Shown here in pieces: positions 27,726 through 36,155 of a stretch of DNA of 64,000 bases. Made by a program: the position numbers and the translations under genes. Under the pieces are notes generated by a model that worked only from the letters and a program-made list of their open reading frames with translations, searched no databases and was not told the DNA's origin. The DNA comes from Nitratiruptor sp. YY09-18 (lineage in GTDB: Bacteria; Campylobacterota; Campylobacteria; Campylobacterales; Nitratiruptoraceae), in the NCBI RefSeq assembly GCF_016593235.1, contig NZ_AP023065.1, positions 806,001 to 870,000 on the forward strand, given 5' to 3'. Every line of letters begins with the position of its first letter. The stretch's first letter is position 1.

Positions 27726-29247
27726 ACTCATATCCAAATATCTTGCTATAAACCCAGAAATTCTCCATCACCTTCTTCCCATAATGGCGGTTTTGGGAAG
27801 AGGGGTTAAGCTCCATTACTAAAAGTGGTTCATACATTTGTAATTGAGGTAGAATGTTGCGTGCAGTAAATCCAATTCCAGCATTGTAAGCATAAGCGAT
27901 GAGAAGTGGGTGGTGCAAATGGGCTTCTAGATAGTTAAGATGGTCATTTGCAAAAGTTATAGCTATCTTTTCATCAAACATATCCATAAGGCGGAAATTT
28001 TTAATACCAAGTCTTTTTGCAGTATGCTTCGCTAAAAAGGGCATAAACTGCAATGGTCCTAGGGCAAAAGATGAAGATATCGATCCGGGAATAAAGAGGC
28101 TCTCTTGCCGCGCAAGGGAGTAGAGGAGTATTTTTCTTGTAACGTTTTGCTCTTTGAAATACTCTTCATATGGTGTGACAAAATATTCATCTTTGAAGCG
28201 CGATTTCTTAGTCTGTATTATTGCATAGACTCCAGCACATTCTCTATTTTTGCTCCGCTTTGCTAAAAAGTCAAGATCTTTCCCATTTTTGATCTTTGTA
28301 TAGACTTGCAAGGCTACAAATGGGTCTTTGATAGCAAGAGAACATTTTCCATGTAGTTGGATATATTTGTAGAGATTGGAGGGGAGCGAGAGCTTTTCAT
28401 GGGCGAGAATATTATAGATATCCAACTGCTTTTGATTCACTATCATATGCAGATAGTTTTTGTTGTGTGTGAGTTTGTAGAGCCAGTAGGCCGCTTTGTC
28501 TTTGTCTCTTCTACTTTTATAGTTTTCTAGAGCCTCATCAAAAAATCCCTTAGCTCTTTGCGTGAAGTTGTATTTATATGCATAGAGCCCTAGCAAGAAG
28601 TTTTGCTCAGCAGTGAGATCTTTTGGCAAAAGCTGCAAAAGATCAAGACCAATGTTGTTGAGATCTTCAGTTACTACCTTGCGTATGAAATTTGTAAAAC
28701 TCCAATATTTTTTCAAATTTTCAAGCTGTTTGTGTGAGAGTTCATAATTAAAATATTTCTGGCGATTTTTTGTACCTACTTTGTTAAAAAAGTAGAGAAA
28801 CTCTTTGGGGTTATCTTGCAAAGCAATAAATGGGCTTTTGGTTGCTAGGGGAGCAAGCTTTTTGCTCAGAGGATAACGAGATATTTTTTTTAAAACATTT
28901 TGTCGCATTGTGCGATCGAGGGAGAGAAATCCTGCTGGAGTGAGACGAATGACGAGGCAGTTGGCATCTTCACCTAAAGCTTTGCCAAATGGTATCTTCG
29001 AGCACTCTGCAATACGTATGATCTTTGGATTTTGTATCTTGAGTGCATAGCGATAGAATATTTTACGATTGACATTTTTTACTAGCTCCAAAGCCTCTTG
29101 CGCTTGAATAGGTGTGATATTTTGATCAAGGTATTGCCAAATAAAGAAGTCTCTTTCTATACTGCGGGGTTTTGATTTGAGATATGAAAGCGAAAGAGGC
29201 TGCCCAAAGAGCAGCCAGGGGAGCAAAAGCCCCAAAAAATATCTCAT
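27667..29247 (-). CDS. slt: soluble lytic murein transglycosylase
   Basis: A 526-residue enzyme with a signal peptide (about 1-16), an alpha-solenoid U/L-type region over most of its length and a C-terminal SLT domain. The catalytic Glu is in SLARQESLF near residue 380, followed by SSSFALGPLQFMPFLAKHTA and the conserved LIAYAYNAGIGFTARNIL. It cleaves glycan strands to 1,6-anhydro products. It is the second transglycosylase here besides MltD. The start overlaps yggT by 4 bases; the 3' end overlaps the convergent lipoprotein gene. Confidence 0.93.
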   Translation of the reverse strand: MRYFLGLLLPWLLFGQPLSLSYLKSKPRSIERDFFIWQYLDQNITPIQAQEALELVKNVNRKIFYRYALKIQNPKIIRIAECSKIPFGKALGEDANCLVIRLTPAGFLSLDRTMRQNVLKKISRYPLSKKLAPLATKSPFIALQDNPKEFLYFFNKVGTKNRQKYFNYELSHKQLENLKKYWSFTNFIRKVVTEDLNNIGLDLLQLLPKDLTAEQNFLLGLYAYKYNFTQRAKGFFDEALENYKSRRDKDKAAYWLYKLTHNKNYLHMIVNQKQLDIYNILAHEKLSLPSNLYKYIQLHGKCSLAIKDPFVALQVYTKIKNGKDLDFLAKRSKNRECAGVYAIIQTKKSRFKDEYFVTPYEEYFKEQNVTRKILLYSLARQESLFIPGSISSSFALGPLQFMPFLAKHTAKRLGIKNFRLMDMFDEKIAITFANDHLNYLEAHLHHPLLIAYAYNAGIGFTARNILPQLQMYEPLLVMELNPSSQNRHYGKKVMENFWVYSKIFGYEFNLTDSLEKLDQHHHMQGF

Positions 29248-29546
29248 GCTCCTAGCCTGTAGGCCAAATGCATGAGAATGCGCACTAAAAACATATCAAG
29301 AAATTGCAATGCTATGATAATAATAAGGGGTGCTAGATCGATACCACCAATAACTGTAGGAATATAGCGGCGCACAAATGTATAGACGGGCTCAGTGAGA
29401 CGATAGAGTGTCTGTACTATCGGATTGTATGGATCAGGTCGCACCCAACTAATAAGTGCTGCAATGATTACTACCCAGATATAGATATTGATAATCATAT
29501 GAAGAATCTGTGCTAAAGCTTGCAAAAATGTAGCTATGACGAACAT
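29244..29546 (-). CDS. YggT family membrane protein
   Basis: A 100-residue protein with two hydrophobic blocks (about 5-32 and 63-95) and the YggT signature ISWVRPDPYNPIVQTLYRLTEPVY (about 32-55). YggT proteins are small, widespread inner-membrane proteins linked to envelope or division functions in some bacteria, with no defined biochemistry. It overlaps gltX by 13 bases and slt by 4. Confidence 0.9.
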   Translation of the reverse strand: MFVIATFLQALAQILHMIINIYIWVVIIAALISWVRPDPYNPIVQTLYRLTEPVYTFVRRYIPTVIGGIDLAPLIIIIALQFLDMFLVRILMHLAYRLGA

Positions 29547-30838
29547 GAGACAACCTCTTTGATAGAATTTTTCATTGCATTATATATATCTTGCATCTCT
29601 GGGCCACTTGGGGCACCTGTAAGAAGCAGTCGTAAAGGCTTGAAGAACTTCTTTCCTTTGAGGCCACTGCGCTCCATAAGGATCTTTTTGAATGCATCAA
29701 AATCCTCAGGAATATCAATATCTAAGATGATATTTTTTAATATAAAAGCCTCTTCTTCAAACTCTCCAAAATCTCTGTCACATTGTAAAACTCTATCAAT
29801 TTTTTCTTTAAGCTCTTTGAGAGTGCTTGCCTCTTCTAAGTAGAGTTTTGCTAAATCTGCATACTTCTCATCAACATTTAGTAACTTTGCAAGCTCTTCT
29901 TTCGGTAGAGCCTTGAGATGCGCTCTATTGATGAAGCGCAGTTTCTCTATATCAAATTTGGCAGGAGATTTGGATATATCTGCTAAATCGAACCACTCAA
30001 TTGCTTCATCAAGCGTAAAGACCTCTTTTGGGGTTTTATTGCCTAAAAGTATGAGATAGTTTGCAATGGCCTGGGGTAAAAACCCCTCATCCAAAAGCCA
30101 CTTCACACTAGAGGCTTTTTCTCGCTTGCTCATTTTCTTGCCAGCTTCATTGAGAATGATAGGTAGATGCGCATACGCTATCTCCTTATCATATCCAAGA
30201 AGTTTACGCACATGGATCTGCTTAGGAGTATTGGAGAGGTGATCTTCACCGCGAATGACAAGAGTAATATCATAGAGCATATCATCAATAGCGCATGCGA
30301 AGTTATAGGTTGCTCTTCCATCTGCTCGCAAAATCACAAAGCTATCTACTTCAAATGGATCAAAGCACAAATCTCCTTTGATTTTGTCTTCAAAGCAGAG
30401 CCTCTCATCTGGCTTTTTGATTCTCACAACAAAAGGCTCACCTCTTTGGCTCGCCTCTTGTAAAGTAATATTTTCACATTTGCCACTATAGCGGTAAGGG
30501 CGTTTTTCTTCTTTGGCCTTTTGTCGCTCCTGCTCAAGCTCCTCAGCAGTGCAAAAACATGCAAAAGCCTTCCCTTCGTCGAGGAGTTTGTAGGCAAAGT
30601 TTTGATGGAATGAGAGGTTTTTGCTCTGATAGACTACATCATCATATGTAATACCAAAACGATCTAAGATCGCTAAAATCTCTTTGTCTTTTCCCTCAAT
30701 ATTTCTCTCTCTATCTGTGTCTTCTATGCGAATAATGAATCGCTCATTTCTTTGTTTTGCTACAATAAAGTTCAAAATAGCTACCCGTAGGTTGCCAATA
30801 TGCATATCGCCTGTGGGACTTGGTGCAAATCGTAGCAT
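29534..30838 (-). CDS. gltX: glutamyl-tRNA synthetase, GltX2-like (probably charges tRNA-Gln)
   Basis: Class I synthetase of 434 residues. The HIGH-type motif is FAPSPTGDMHIGNLR at the extreme N-terminus, RIEDTDRERN follows, and the KMSKS loop is KKMSKREK near residue 238. The N-terminus LRFAPSPTGDMHIGNLR resembles, from memory, the second GluRS (GltX2) of Helicobacter pylori, which charges tRNA-Gln with Glu for GatCAB amidation, rather than GltX1, which begins VTRFAPSPTGYLHIGGLR. A second gltX is expected outside the window. It is divergent from psd. Confidence 0.92.
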   Translation of the reverse strand: MLRFAPSPTGDMHIGNLRVAILNFIVAKQRNERFIIRIEDTDRERNIEGKDKEILAILDRFGITYDDVVYQSKNLSFHQNFAYKLLDEGKAFACFCTAEELEQERQKAKEEKRPYRYSGKCENITLQEASQRGEPFVVRIKKPDERLCFEDKIKGDLCFDPFEVDSFVILRADGRATYNFACAIDDMLYDITLVIRGEDHLSNTPKQIHVRKLLGYDKEIAYAHLPIILNEAGKKMSKREKASSVKWLLDEGFLPQAIANYLILLGNKTPKEVFTLDEAIEWFDLADISKSPAKFDIEKLRFINRAHLKALPKEELAKLLNVDEKYADLAKLYLEEASTLKELKEKIDRVLQCDRDFGEFEEEAFILKNIILDIDIPEDFDAFKKILMERSGLKGKKFFKPLRLLLTGAPSGPEMQDIYNAMKNSIKEVVSCSS

Positions 30839-30862
30839 TGCTTTCCTTTTTTTATTTGTGCT

Positions 30863-30868
30863 ATTGTA
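30863..30868 (-). promoter_or_regulatory. -10 box of gltX
   Basis: The minus strand reads TACAAT, then AGCACAAATAAAAAAAGGA and the ATG 24 bases after the box. The psd promoter must lie in the same 53-base gap, but I cannot place it firmly. Confidence 0.5.
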
Positions 30869-30891
30869 GTAAAAATTTGTATAAAGGCAAA

Positions 30892-31704
30892 ATGTTGAAA
30901 AAGAGAGTCTTGAGTAACATCATCTCGCGAAGTTTTGGGAAGTTTGCATCACACAGATTCCACCCTATGCTGCAAAAGTTTATCAACCATTCATATGTAC
31001 GCCTTTTAGGTCTAGATATGAGTGAGTTTAAAAAAGCGAGTGACTACAAAAGCCTCAATGAGCTCTTTACAAGATCACTTCTTAATCAGCGCAACATCGA
31101 AGTGGGAATCGTCTCTCCTACCGACTCACTTATTACTGCATGTGGTAAAATCCAAAAAGACAAAGCTTTGCAGATTAAAGGGATGGAGTATAGCATCAAG
31201 GATCTGCTCCAAGAGTGTGATGCAAGCACTATTTTTGATGGAGAATATGTCAATCTCTATCTCTCCCCAAGAGATTATCATCGCTATCATATGCCCTATA
31301 CTCTCAAAATCGAACGAGTCATCCATATACCTGGCAAACTCTATCCTGTCAATCTTCGTTTCTTGCGCAAAAAGCTCAATCTCTTTATTGAAAATGAGAG
31401 AGTAATTTTGGAGTGTAGTACCAAAGACGGAAATAGAGTCTATATCGTCCTTGTTGGAGCTCTCAATGTTGGCAAGATGACACTAGTGTTTGAGAGCAGA
31501 ATTGAAACAAACCGCTCGCGAGAAATTGCAATATATGAGTATAGTGATTTGTGGCTGCAAAAGGGTGAACTTCTAGGATTTTTCAAAATGGGCTCAACAG
31601 TCTTGCTCTTTTTTCAAAAAGATTTTTGTAAACTAACAGTAGAGTCAGATAAATATGTAAAATATGGACAACAGATAGGAGAAGTAATAGATGCAAGAGA
31701 ATGA
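30892..31704 (+). CDS. psd: phosphatidylserine decarboxylase proenzyme
   Basis: Makes phosphatidylethanolamine from phosphatidylserine at the inner membrane. The pyruvoyl-forming site appears as FKMGSTVLLFF (LGST in most relatives; here MGST), where the peptide is cleaved before Ser. Upstream are the conserved YVNLYLSPRDYHRYHMP and PGKLYPVN segments. I start at the ATG at 30892 (MLKKRVLSN), with AAAGG five bases before; an in-frame extension to 30820 would run through the gltX promoter. 270 residues matches the family in this phylum. It overlaps the next gene by 14 bases. Confidence 0.93.
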   Translation: MLKKRVLSNIISRSFGKFASHRFHPMLQKFINHSYVRLLGLDMSEFKKASDYKSLNELFTRSLLNQRNIEVGIVSPTDSLITACGKIQKDKALQIKGMEYSIKDLLQECDASTIFDGEYVNLYLSPRDYHRYHMPYTLKIERVIHIPGKLYPVNLRFLRKKLNLFIENERVILECSTKDGNRVYIVLVGALNVGKMTLVFESRIETNRSREIAIYEYSDLWLQKGELLGFFKMGSTVLLFFQKDFCKLTVESDKYVKYGQQIGEVIDARE

Positions 31705-31981
31705 GATTCCTCAAGAGGATATATTGATTGTAGAAGCTGAGATTGTTCCTGATGGATTAGGCGGTTGGATGATTCGCTGTCTCAATACAGAGACCAATGA
31801 AGAGCGGTATTGTAAAACAATTGAGGAGTATAGCGCTTTTTTGAATGAAGCCGTCTATACTACGCAAAAGGATCATTTCAAAGCGGTATGGCTAGAATCG
31901 CCCAAGGCAACTCCAAAGATGATTGGTGAAGTAAGAGCAAAACTGATGGAGTATTACAATCAGATAGAGGGGCAGAGCTAA
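31691..31981 (+). CDS. small acidic protein of unknown function
   Basis: A 96-residue soluble acidic protein starting inside psd (overlap 14 bases). It has a short beta-rich part (GGWMIRCLNTETNEERYC) and a predicted helical end (TPKMIGEVRAKLMEYYNQI). No transmembrane segment, no motif I recognise. The coupling to psd suggests a lipid- or envelope-related house role, but that is only positional. Its stop codon abuts the convergent rhodanese gene. Confidence 0.7.
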   Translation: MQENEIPQEDILIVEAEIVPDGLGGWMIRCLNTETNEERYCKTIEEYSAFLNEAVYTTQKDHFKAVWLESPKATPKMIGEVRAKLMEYYNQIEGQS

Positions 31982-32481
31982 CTACTCGCCTCCGTAAGGA
32001 AGCTTAGCTCTCTTCCACTCCAAAAATCCGCCATCTACGTTGTAGACTTCACGCATACCGTTTTTGGCTAGGAGATTTGCTGCATATTTACTTCTGCCAC
32101 CTATGCGGCAGATGACAAGAATCGGTTTGTTTCCAAGTTTGTGGCGAATCTTTTTGACATCTTCTAAGAAGTTTTTATTTTCAATTGGCGTAATTTCATA
32201 TACTTTGTGGGCATCAAGTGCTCTATTTTGCTCTTTTTTAGCAAAATTGATACGCAGTTTTATATCTTTTGGCTTATATGCATAAGAAAAAATTGGAACA
32301 GAAATGGCTTCAAGAGGATGTCCAGCATAGATATACTCGCCAGCTGTACGCACATCAATAACAATGGCACCTTTTTTTGCATATTATATGCTTCATTCAC
32401 ATCAACATCATCTTCATAGTAGGTCTGCTTTTGTGCAAAAATTGTCACAAGTATCAAAAGAAGGGCAAGCAACTTTTTCAA
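31982..32481 (-). pseudogene. periplasmic rhodanese-like gene split by a -1 frame change
   Basis: The first part (TTG at 32481) encodes a signal peptide MKKLLALLLILVTIFAQKQ and about 37 residues up to NMQKK. The reading frame then shifts by -1 and continues as GAIVIDVRTAGEYIYAG, SVPIF, and the rhodanese active-site loop VICRIGGRSKYAANLL (Cys as sulfur acceptor) to the stop at 31982. Joined, they give about 166 residues, the size of a single-domain exported rhodanese. Without the shift, translation continues about 37 codons in the wrong frame and stops at 32260. The junction falls exactly on A AAA AAG (32371-32377). It may be a real broken gene, programmed frameshifting, or a homopolymer sequence error. 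Confidence 0.8.
32371..32377 (-). other. slippery heptamer A AAA AAG at the rhodanese frame junction
   Basis: On the minus strand the zero frame reads ATG CAA AAA AAG GTG. The heptamer A AAA AAG is in the exact phase used by dnaX-type -1 frameshifting, and a -1 slip there yields AAA AAA GGT GCC, which restores the rhodanese frame. I see no strong internal Shine-Dalgarno upstream, so support is the heptamer and phase only. Confidence 0.6.
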
Positions 32482-32580
32482 TGTTACTTCTTGATGAATT
32501 TTTGAAAGGGTAGCTAAGTGATACTTAATTGTAGCTACATAATTGTAAATTGTTATAAATAAGTTACTCATTTCTAATGA

Positions 32581-32595
32581 TGATAATGATTATCA
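32581..32595. promoter_or_regulatory. Fur box
   Basis: TGATAATGATTATCA is a perfect 7-1-7 inverted repeat and identical to the published minimal Fur consensus TGATAATnATTATCA. It is 31 to 45 bases upstream of the -10 box of the porin gene, so bound Fur would cover the -35 region. This predicts repression of porin-feoA-feoB when iron is plentiful. Confidence 0.85.
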
Positions 32596-32625
32596 AGATT
32601 AATATTATTCTAAGAATAAATCGCT

Positions 32626-32631
32626 TATACT
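32626..32631 (+). promoter_or_regulatory. -10 box of the porin-feoA-feoB operon
   Basis: TATACT, 33 bases before the porin ATG and downstream of the Fur box. The rest of the 183-base gap from 32482 to 32664 is AT-rich and holds nothing else I recognise. Confidence 0.5.
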
Positions 32632-32664
32632 TTCAGCATAAAAATTTTTGAAAGGTAAAAAAAG

Positions 32665-33795
32665 ATGAAAAAGAGTCTCATAGTTGCTGGATTGCTACTT
32701 ACAATAGATACATTTTCATACGCACAGAGTTTGCGGTATAAACTTACGCAATTAGATCTTATAGATCATGCAAACTTTGAAACACGTCTTGGATACATTG
32801 CGCATAATTATTCTCAAGATCCTGATACCAAAGCTTTTGGCACTGCAGGCCATTTTCATTTGACTACAGTACAATGGAATGGATTGCAAGCAGATTTGGG
32901 TATATATGGTGCTACGAAATTAGGTAAAAATGAAGATCCAGACTTTTTTGGTAATAAGAGCAGTTTTGTATTTTTTAGTGAAGCAACTTTAGGCTATCGC
33001 TATCAAGATTTTTCAATTGAAGGTGGTCGATTTATTTTCGATTCTCCACATGCTGATAGTGATGATATACGTATGGTTCCAAACTTCTTCCAAGGTGTTA
33101 AAGCAGCATATTCCCAAAATGATACTACTTTGCAAGTTGGTTACCTTACAAAAATGGCTGGCTGGGAGAGTGGAGGTCGTATAGACAAATTCAAAAAATT
33201 TCATAGAGTCGCTCAGAGCGATAAGAGTATAGATGGAGTCTTTTTTGCTGGTTTTGACTTTGACTCACTCTCTTTGTGGCTCTATCATATAGATAACAGT
33301 GCAAATGTGATGTATATAGAAAAATATTTCTCTGTTGTTGGACTTGATTTAAGGTTGCAAGGAGATTTTGCAAAAGATTGTGAAGAGGCAGCTTTAGGCG
33401 AAATCGATGCAAAAACTTTGGGAATCTTGGTAGAAAAGAGTTATGAAAATCTCAACTTTTCATTTGCTTACAATAAAAACTATGGCAATAGTGGCGCTAT
33501 GATGAGTTTTGGTGGTGGACCATTTTTTACCTCTATGGAGGATCTCACGATCGATGCACTAAATGGCAGTGACCAAGAAGCATACACTTATGGTATAAGT
33601 TATGGAAAAGATAATTTTAGTCTTGGTATTATGCAAGGAAGATTTTATGGAGAAAATTTCCATAGTGATGAGATAGATCTCTATGCTGCTTACAGCTATA
33701 AAGATATATCATTTGAAGCGGTCTATGCTTCTATTGATGATCACTATAATCAAGACTACTCAATTGTTCGATTTTTTGCAAAATATGAGTTTTAG
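32665..33795 (+). CDS. outer-membrane beta-barrel porin, OprD-like
   Basis: A 376-residue protein with a signal peptide (MKKSLIVAGLLLTIDTFSYA, cleavage after Ala20 likely) and alternating amphipathic strands ending in a C-terminal Phe (FFAKYEF), the usual barrel-assembly signal. The segment GGRFIFDSPHADSDDIRMVPNFFQG (about 122-146) resembles the loop region of OprD-family porins common in this phylum. It is the first gene after a Fur box and lies 8 bases before feoA, so I infer a role in iron-limited growth, perhaps letting Fe2+ or a small chelate through the outer membrane. Substrate is unproven. Confidence 0.85.
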   Translation: MKKSLIVAGLLLTIDTFSYAQSLRYKLTQLDLIDHANFETRLGYIAHNYSQDPDTKAFGTAGHFHLTTVQWNGLQADLGIYGATKLGKNEDPDFFGNKSSFVFFSEATLGYRYQDFSIEGGRFIFDSPHADSDDIRMVPNFFQGVKAAYSQNDTTLQVGYLTKMAGWESGGRIDKFKKFHRVAQSDKSIDGVFFAGFDFDSLSLWLYHIDNSANVMYIEKYFSVVGLDLRLQGDFAKDCEEAALGEIDAKTLGILVEKSYENLNFSFAYNKNYGNSGAMMSFGGGPFFTSMEDLTIDALNGSDQEAYTYGISYGKDNFSLGIMQGRFYGENFHSDEIDLYAAYSYKDISFEAVYASIDDHYNQDYSIVRFFAKYEF

Positions 33796-33803
33796 GAGGA
33801 TGT

Positions 33804-34025
33804 ATGAAACTTACAGAGATGAAAATAGGTGATGAGGGAGTGATTGAGCGCATCAGTGCACCTGAGCCAATTAAGGGGAGACTTTTGGCTATGGGAATAG
33901 CTAAAAACAATAAGATCAAGCTTCTAGATCACACGCTCAAAAAGCAGACCTGGGAAGTGGATGTAGAGGGTACGAGAGTAGCTTTGAGAGATGAAGAAGC
34001 AAGAGGAATAGAGGTGAAAGTATGA
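33804..34025 (+). CDS. feoA: ferrous iron transport protein A
   Basis: A 73-residue SH3-like FeoA with the core GRLLAMGIAKNNKIKLLDHT (about 25-44) and VDVEGTRVALRDEEARGI. It is expected to bind or modulate FeoB at the membrane. An AGGAGG site lies before the ATG, and the stop overlaps the feoB start by 4 bases (ATGA). Confidence 0.95.
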   Translation: MKLTEMKIGDEGVIERISAPEPIKGRLLAMGIAKNNKIKLLDHTLKKQTWEVDVEGTRVALRDEEARGIEVKV

Positions 34026-36118
34026 AAAAGATCAAAGCTGTAATGGTCGGGCAGCCAAATGTTGGGAAATCATCCATTATCAATGCAATAAGTGGTGCAA
34101 GGCTGCATGTTGGGAACTTTGCAGGTGTTACGGTAGAGAAAAAAGAGGTAGATTTTACCTATCAAGATTATGCTATCAATATCGTGGATTTACCAGGGAT
34201 CTACTCTCTCAATGCCTATACTCCAGAAGAGCATGTTGCAAAGCGCTACCTTATCAATGAAGAGTATGATCTCATTGTCAATGTTGTTGATGCAAATGTT
34301 TTGCAAAGAAACCTCATCTTAACACTGCAACTACTTGATATGAATCCCAAGATGGTGCTAGCAATCAACATGATAGATGAGGTTGAAGAGAAGGGGGGAT
34401 CTATTGATGCAGTAAAGCTGAGTGAACTCATAGGTCGTCCTGTTGTCTTGGTAAGCGCAAAAGAGAAAAGAGGTATCGATGATTTGGTGAAAATGATTAT
34501 CGATGAATACAATACTCCTCACGAAAAGCGCAAAATCTACTATAATGAGCGTATCGAAGAGGAGATCGAAAAACTCTCAAAAATCTTGCTCAAATCTTCT
34601 CACTTCAACGATCCAGACCTTGCGAGATTTTATGTCATACGTCTTTTTGAAAATGATGAGGATATATACAAAATTATCCATGATCTTCCAATATTTTTGG
34701 AATTTCATGAAGCAATGGGCGAAAGCATGCGACGTCTGCAGCTTGAATTTGATGAAGAGAGTGTGGCTGATATCTTAGCAAATGAGCGCAACTCTATAGC
34801 CAAATCGCTTGTGATGCAGGTTGTAAAATCCCCAAGAAAAGAGTCTTTGACTGATAAGATAGACAAAATTCTTATCCACCCCATTTTTGGACTTCCCATT
34901 TTTCTCTTTTTCATGTGGTTGCTCTTTCAGCTCACATTTGAGATAGGTTCACTTCCTGTAGACTATCTTGATGCAACTTTTAGCAATTTTGCTCTGTGGG
35001 TAAAAGGTATCTTGCCACCTGGTGATATAAATGCAGTAATAACTGATGGAATTATTCCAGCTGTTGGATCAGTCATTATGTTTTTGCCAAATATCTTAAT
35101 CCTCTTTTTGGGGATTAATCTCTTGGAACAGACCGGCTATATGGCGCGTGCTGCATTTTTGCTCGATGGGTTTTTGAAAAAGTTTGGACTGCAAGGTAAA
35201 GCGTTTATTCCACTTGTGAGTGGCTTTGGATGTACCGTGCCAGCTTATATGGCTGCACGCACACTCAAAAACCCAAAAGATCGCATTATCACGATGCTTG
35301 TGCTTGGATTTATGAGCTGTAGTGCAAGACTTCCCGTCTATGTGTTGTTGATCTCGGCATTTTTCCCAACGCACAATGCTGGAAATATTCTCTTTATCAT
35401 CTATATTTCAGGCGCAATTTTGGGTCTTATTGTCGCAAAGATTTTGCGTATGGTACTTTTCAAAGGTGAGCCAGAGCCATTTGTCATGGAGATGCCGCCT
35501 TACAGATTCCCTTCACTCAAAGCCTTGGGGATGGAGCTATGGATCAAAGCAAAACTCTTTTTGAAAAAGGCTGGTACGTTCATCGCAGGAACTGCTATGA
35601 TTATATGGTTTTTAAGCAGCTATCCTGTGCACAATAAGCTTGTGCAAAGCTATGAACAGAAGATAGAATTGGCAAAAAGTGATGAGCAAAAGATCCAACT
35701 CCAAAATGAGTTAGCTGCTAAAAATCTCGAATATAGTTATCTTGGACAATTCGGCAAAGCAATCGAACCAATATTCGCACCACTCGGATTTGATTGGCGG
35801 ATGAGTGTAGCGACAATTAGTGGACTGGCAGCCAAAGAGGTGGTGGTATCTACTCTTGCTACTTTGTATGCAGTGGGTGAGGCGGATGAGAAGAGTTCGA
35901 CGCTTATCCAGCGCCTCAGAGAAAATGTGGATTTCAAAGCAGCGATTGCTCTCATTGTCATTATCATGATCTATAGTCCATGTGTAGCAGCAATGAGTAC
36001 TTTTTGGGCAGAAGTACCACAATGGGCATGGAGAACATTTTACCTCATATATCCAAATGTTTTGGCCTGGATTGCAGCCTTTAGTGTCTATAATATTCTT
36101 GCTTTTATGGGATACTAA
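34022..36118 (+). CDS. feoB: ferrous iron transport protein B
   Basis: GTPase-driven Fe2+ uptake protein of the inner membrane, 698 residues. The N-terminal G domain has G1 GQPNVGKS (10-17), G3 DLPG (about 58-61) and G4 NMID, followed by the GDI helical domain. The membrane part holds two Gate regions, with the conserved cysteine segments PLVSGFGCTVPAYMAARTL and IYSPCVAAMSTF. The C-terminal Cys extension of E. coli FeoB is absent. It is in one operon with feoA and the porin under a Fur box. Confidence 0.97.
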   Translation: MKKIKAVMVGQPNVGKSSIINAISGARLHVGNFAGVTVEKKEVDFTYQDYAINIVDLPGIYSLNAYTPEEHVAKRYLINEEYDLIVNVVDANVLQRNLILTLQLLDMNPKMVLAINMIDEVEEKGGSIDAVKLSELIGRPVVLVSAKEKRGIDDLVKMIIDEYNTPHEKRKIYYNERIEEEIEKLSKILLKSSHFNDPDLARFYVIRLFENDEDIYKIIHDLPIFLEFHEAMGESMRRLQLEFDEESVADILANERNSIAKSLVMQVVKSPRKESLTDKIDKILIHPIFGLPIFLFFMWLLFQLTFEIGSLPVDYLDATFSNFALWVKGILPPGDINAVITDGIIPAVGSVIMFLPNILILFLGINLLEQTGYMARAAFLLDGFLKKFGLQGKAFIPLVSGFGCTVPAYMAARTLKNPKDRIITMLVLGFMSCSARLPVYVLLISAFFPTHNAGNILFIIYISGAILGLIVAKILRMVLFKGEPEPFVMEMPPYRFPSLKALGMELWIKAKLFLKKAGTFIAGTAMIIWFLSSYPVHNKLVQSYEQKIELAKSDEQKIQLQNELAAKNLEYSYLGQFGKAIEPIFAPLGFDWRMSVATISGLAAKEVVVSTLATLYAVGEADEKSSTLIQRLRENVDFKAAIALIVIIMIYSPCVAAMSTFWAEVPQWAWRTFYLIYPNVLAWIAAFSVYNILAFMGY

Positions 36119-36125
36119 ATTAGGT

Positions 36126-36131
36126 TATAAT
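36126..36131 (+). promoter_or_regulatory. -10 box of the M48 protease gene
   Basis: TATAAT followed by TGAGCAAAAACTCAAAGG and the ATG 24 bases after the box. The bases TTGAG and CTCAA form a short inverted repeat across the likely transcription start. Confidence 0.5.
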
Positions 36132-36155
36132 TGAGCAAAAACTCAAAGGATTTTT

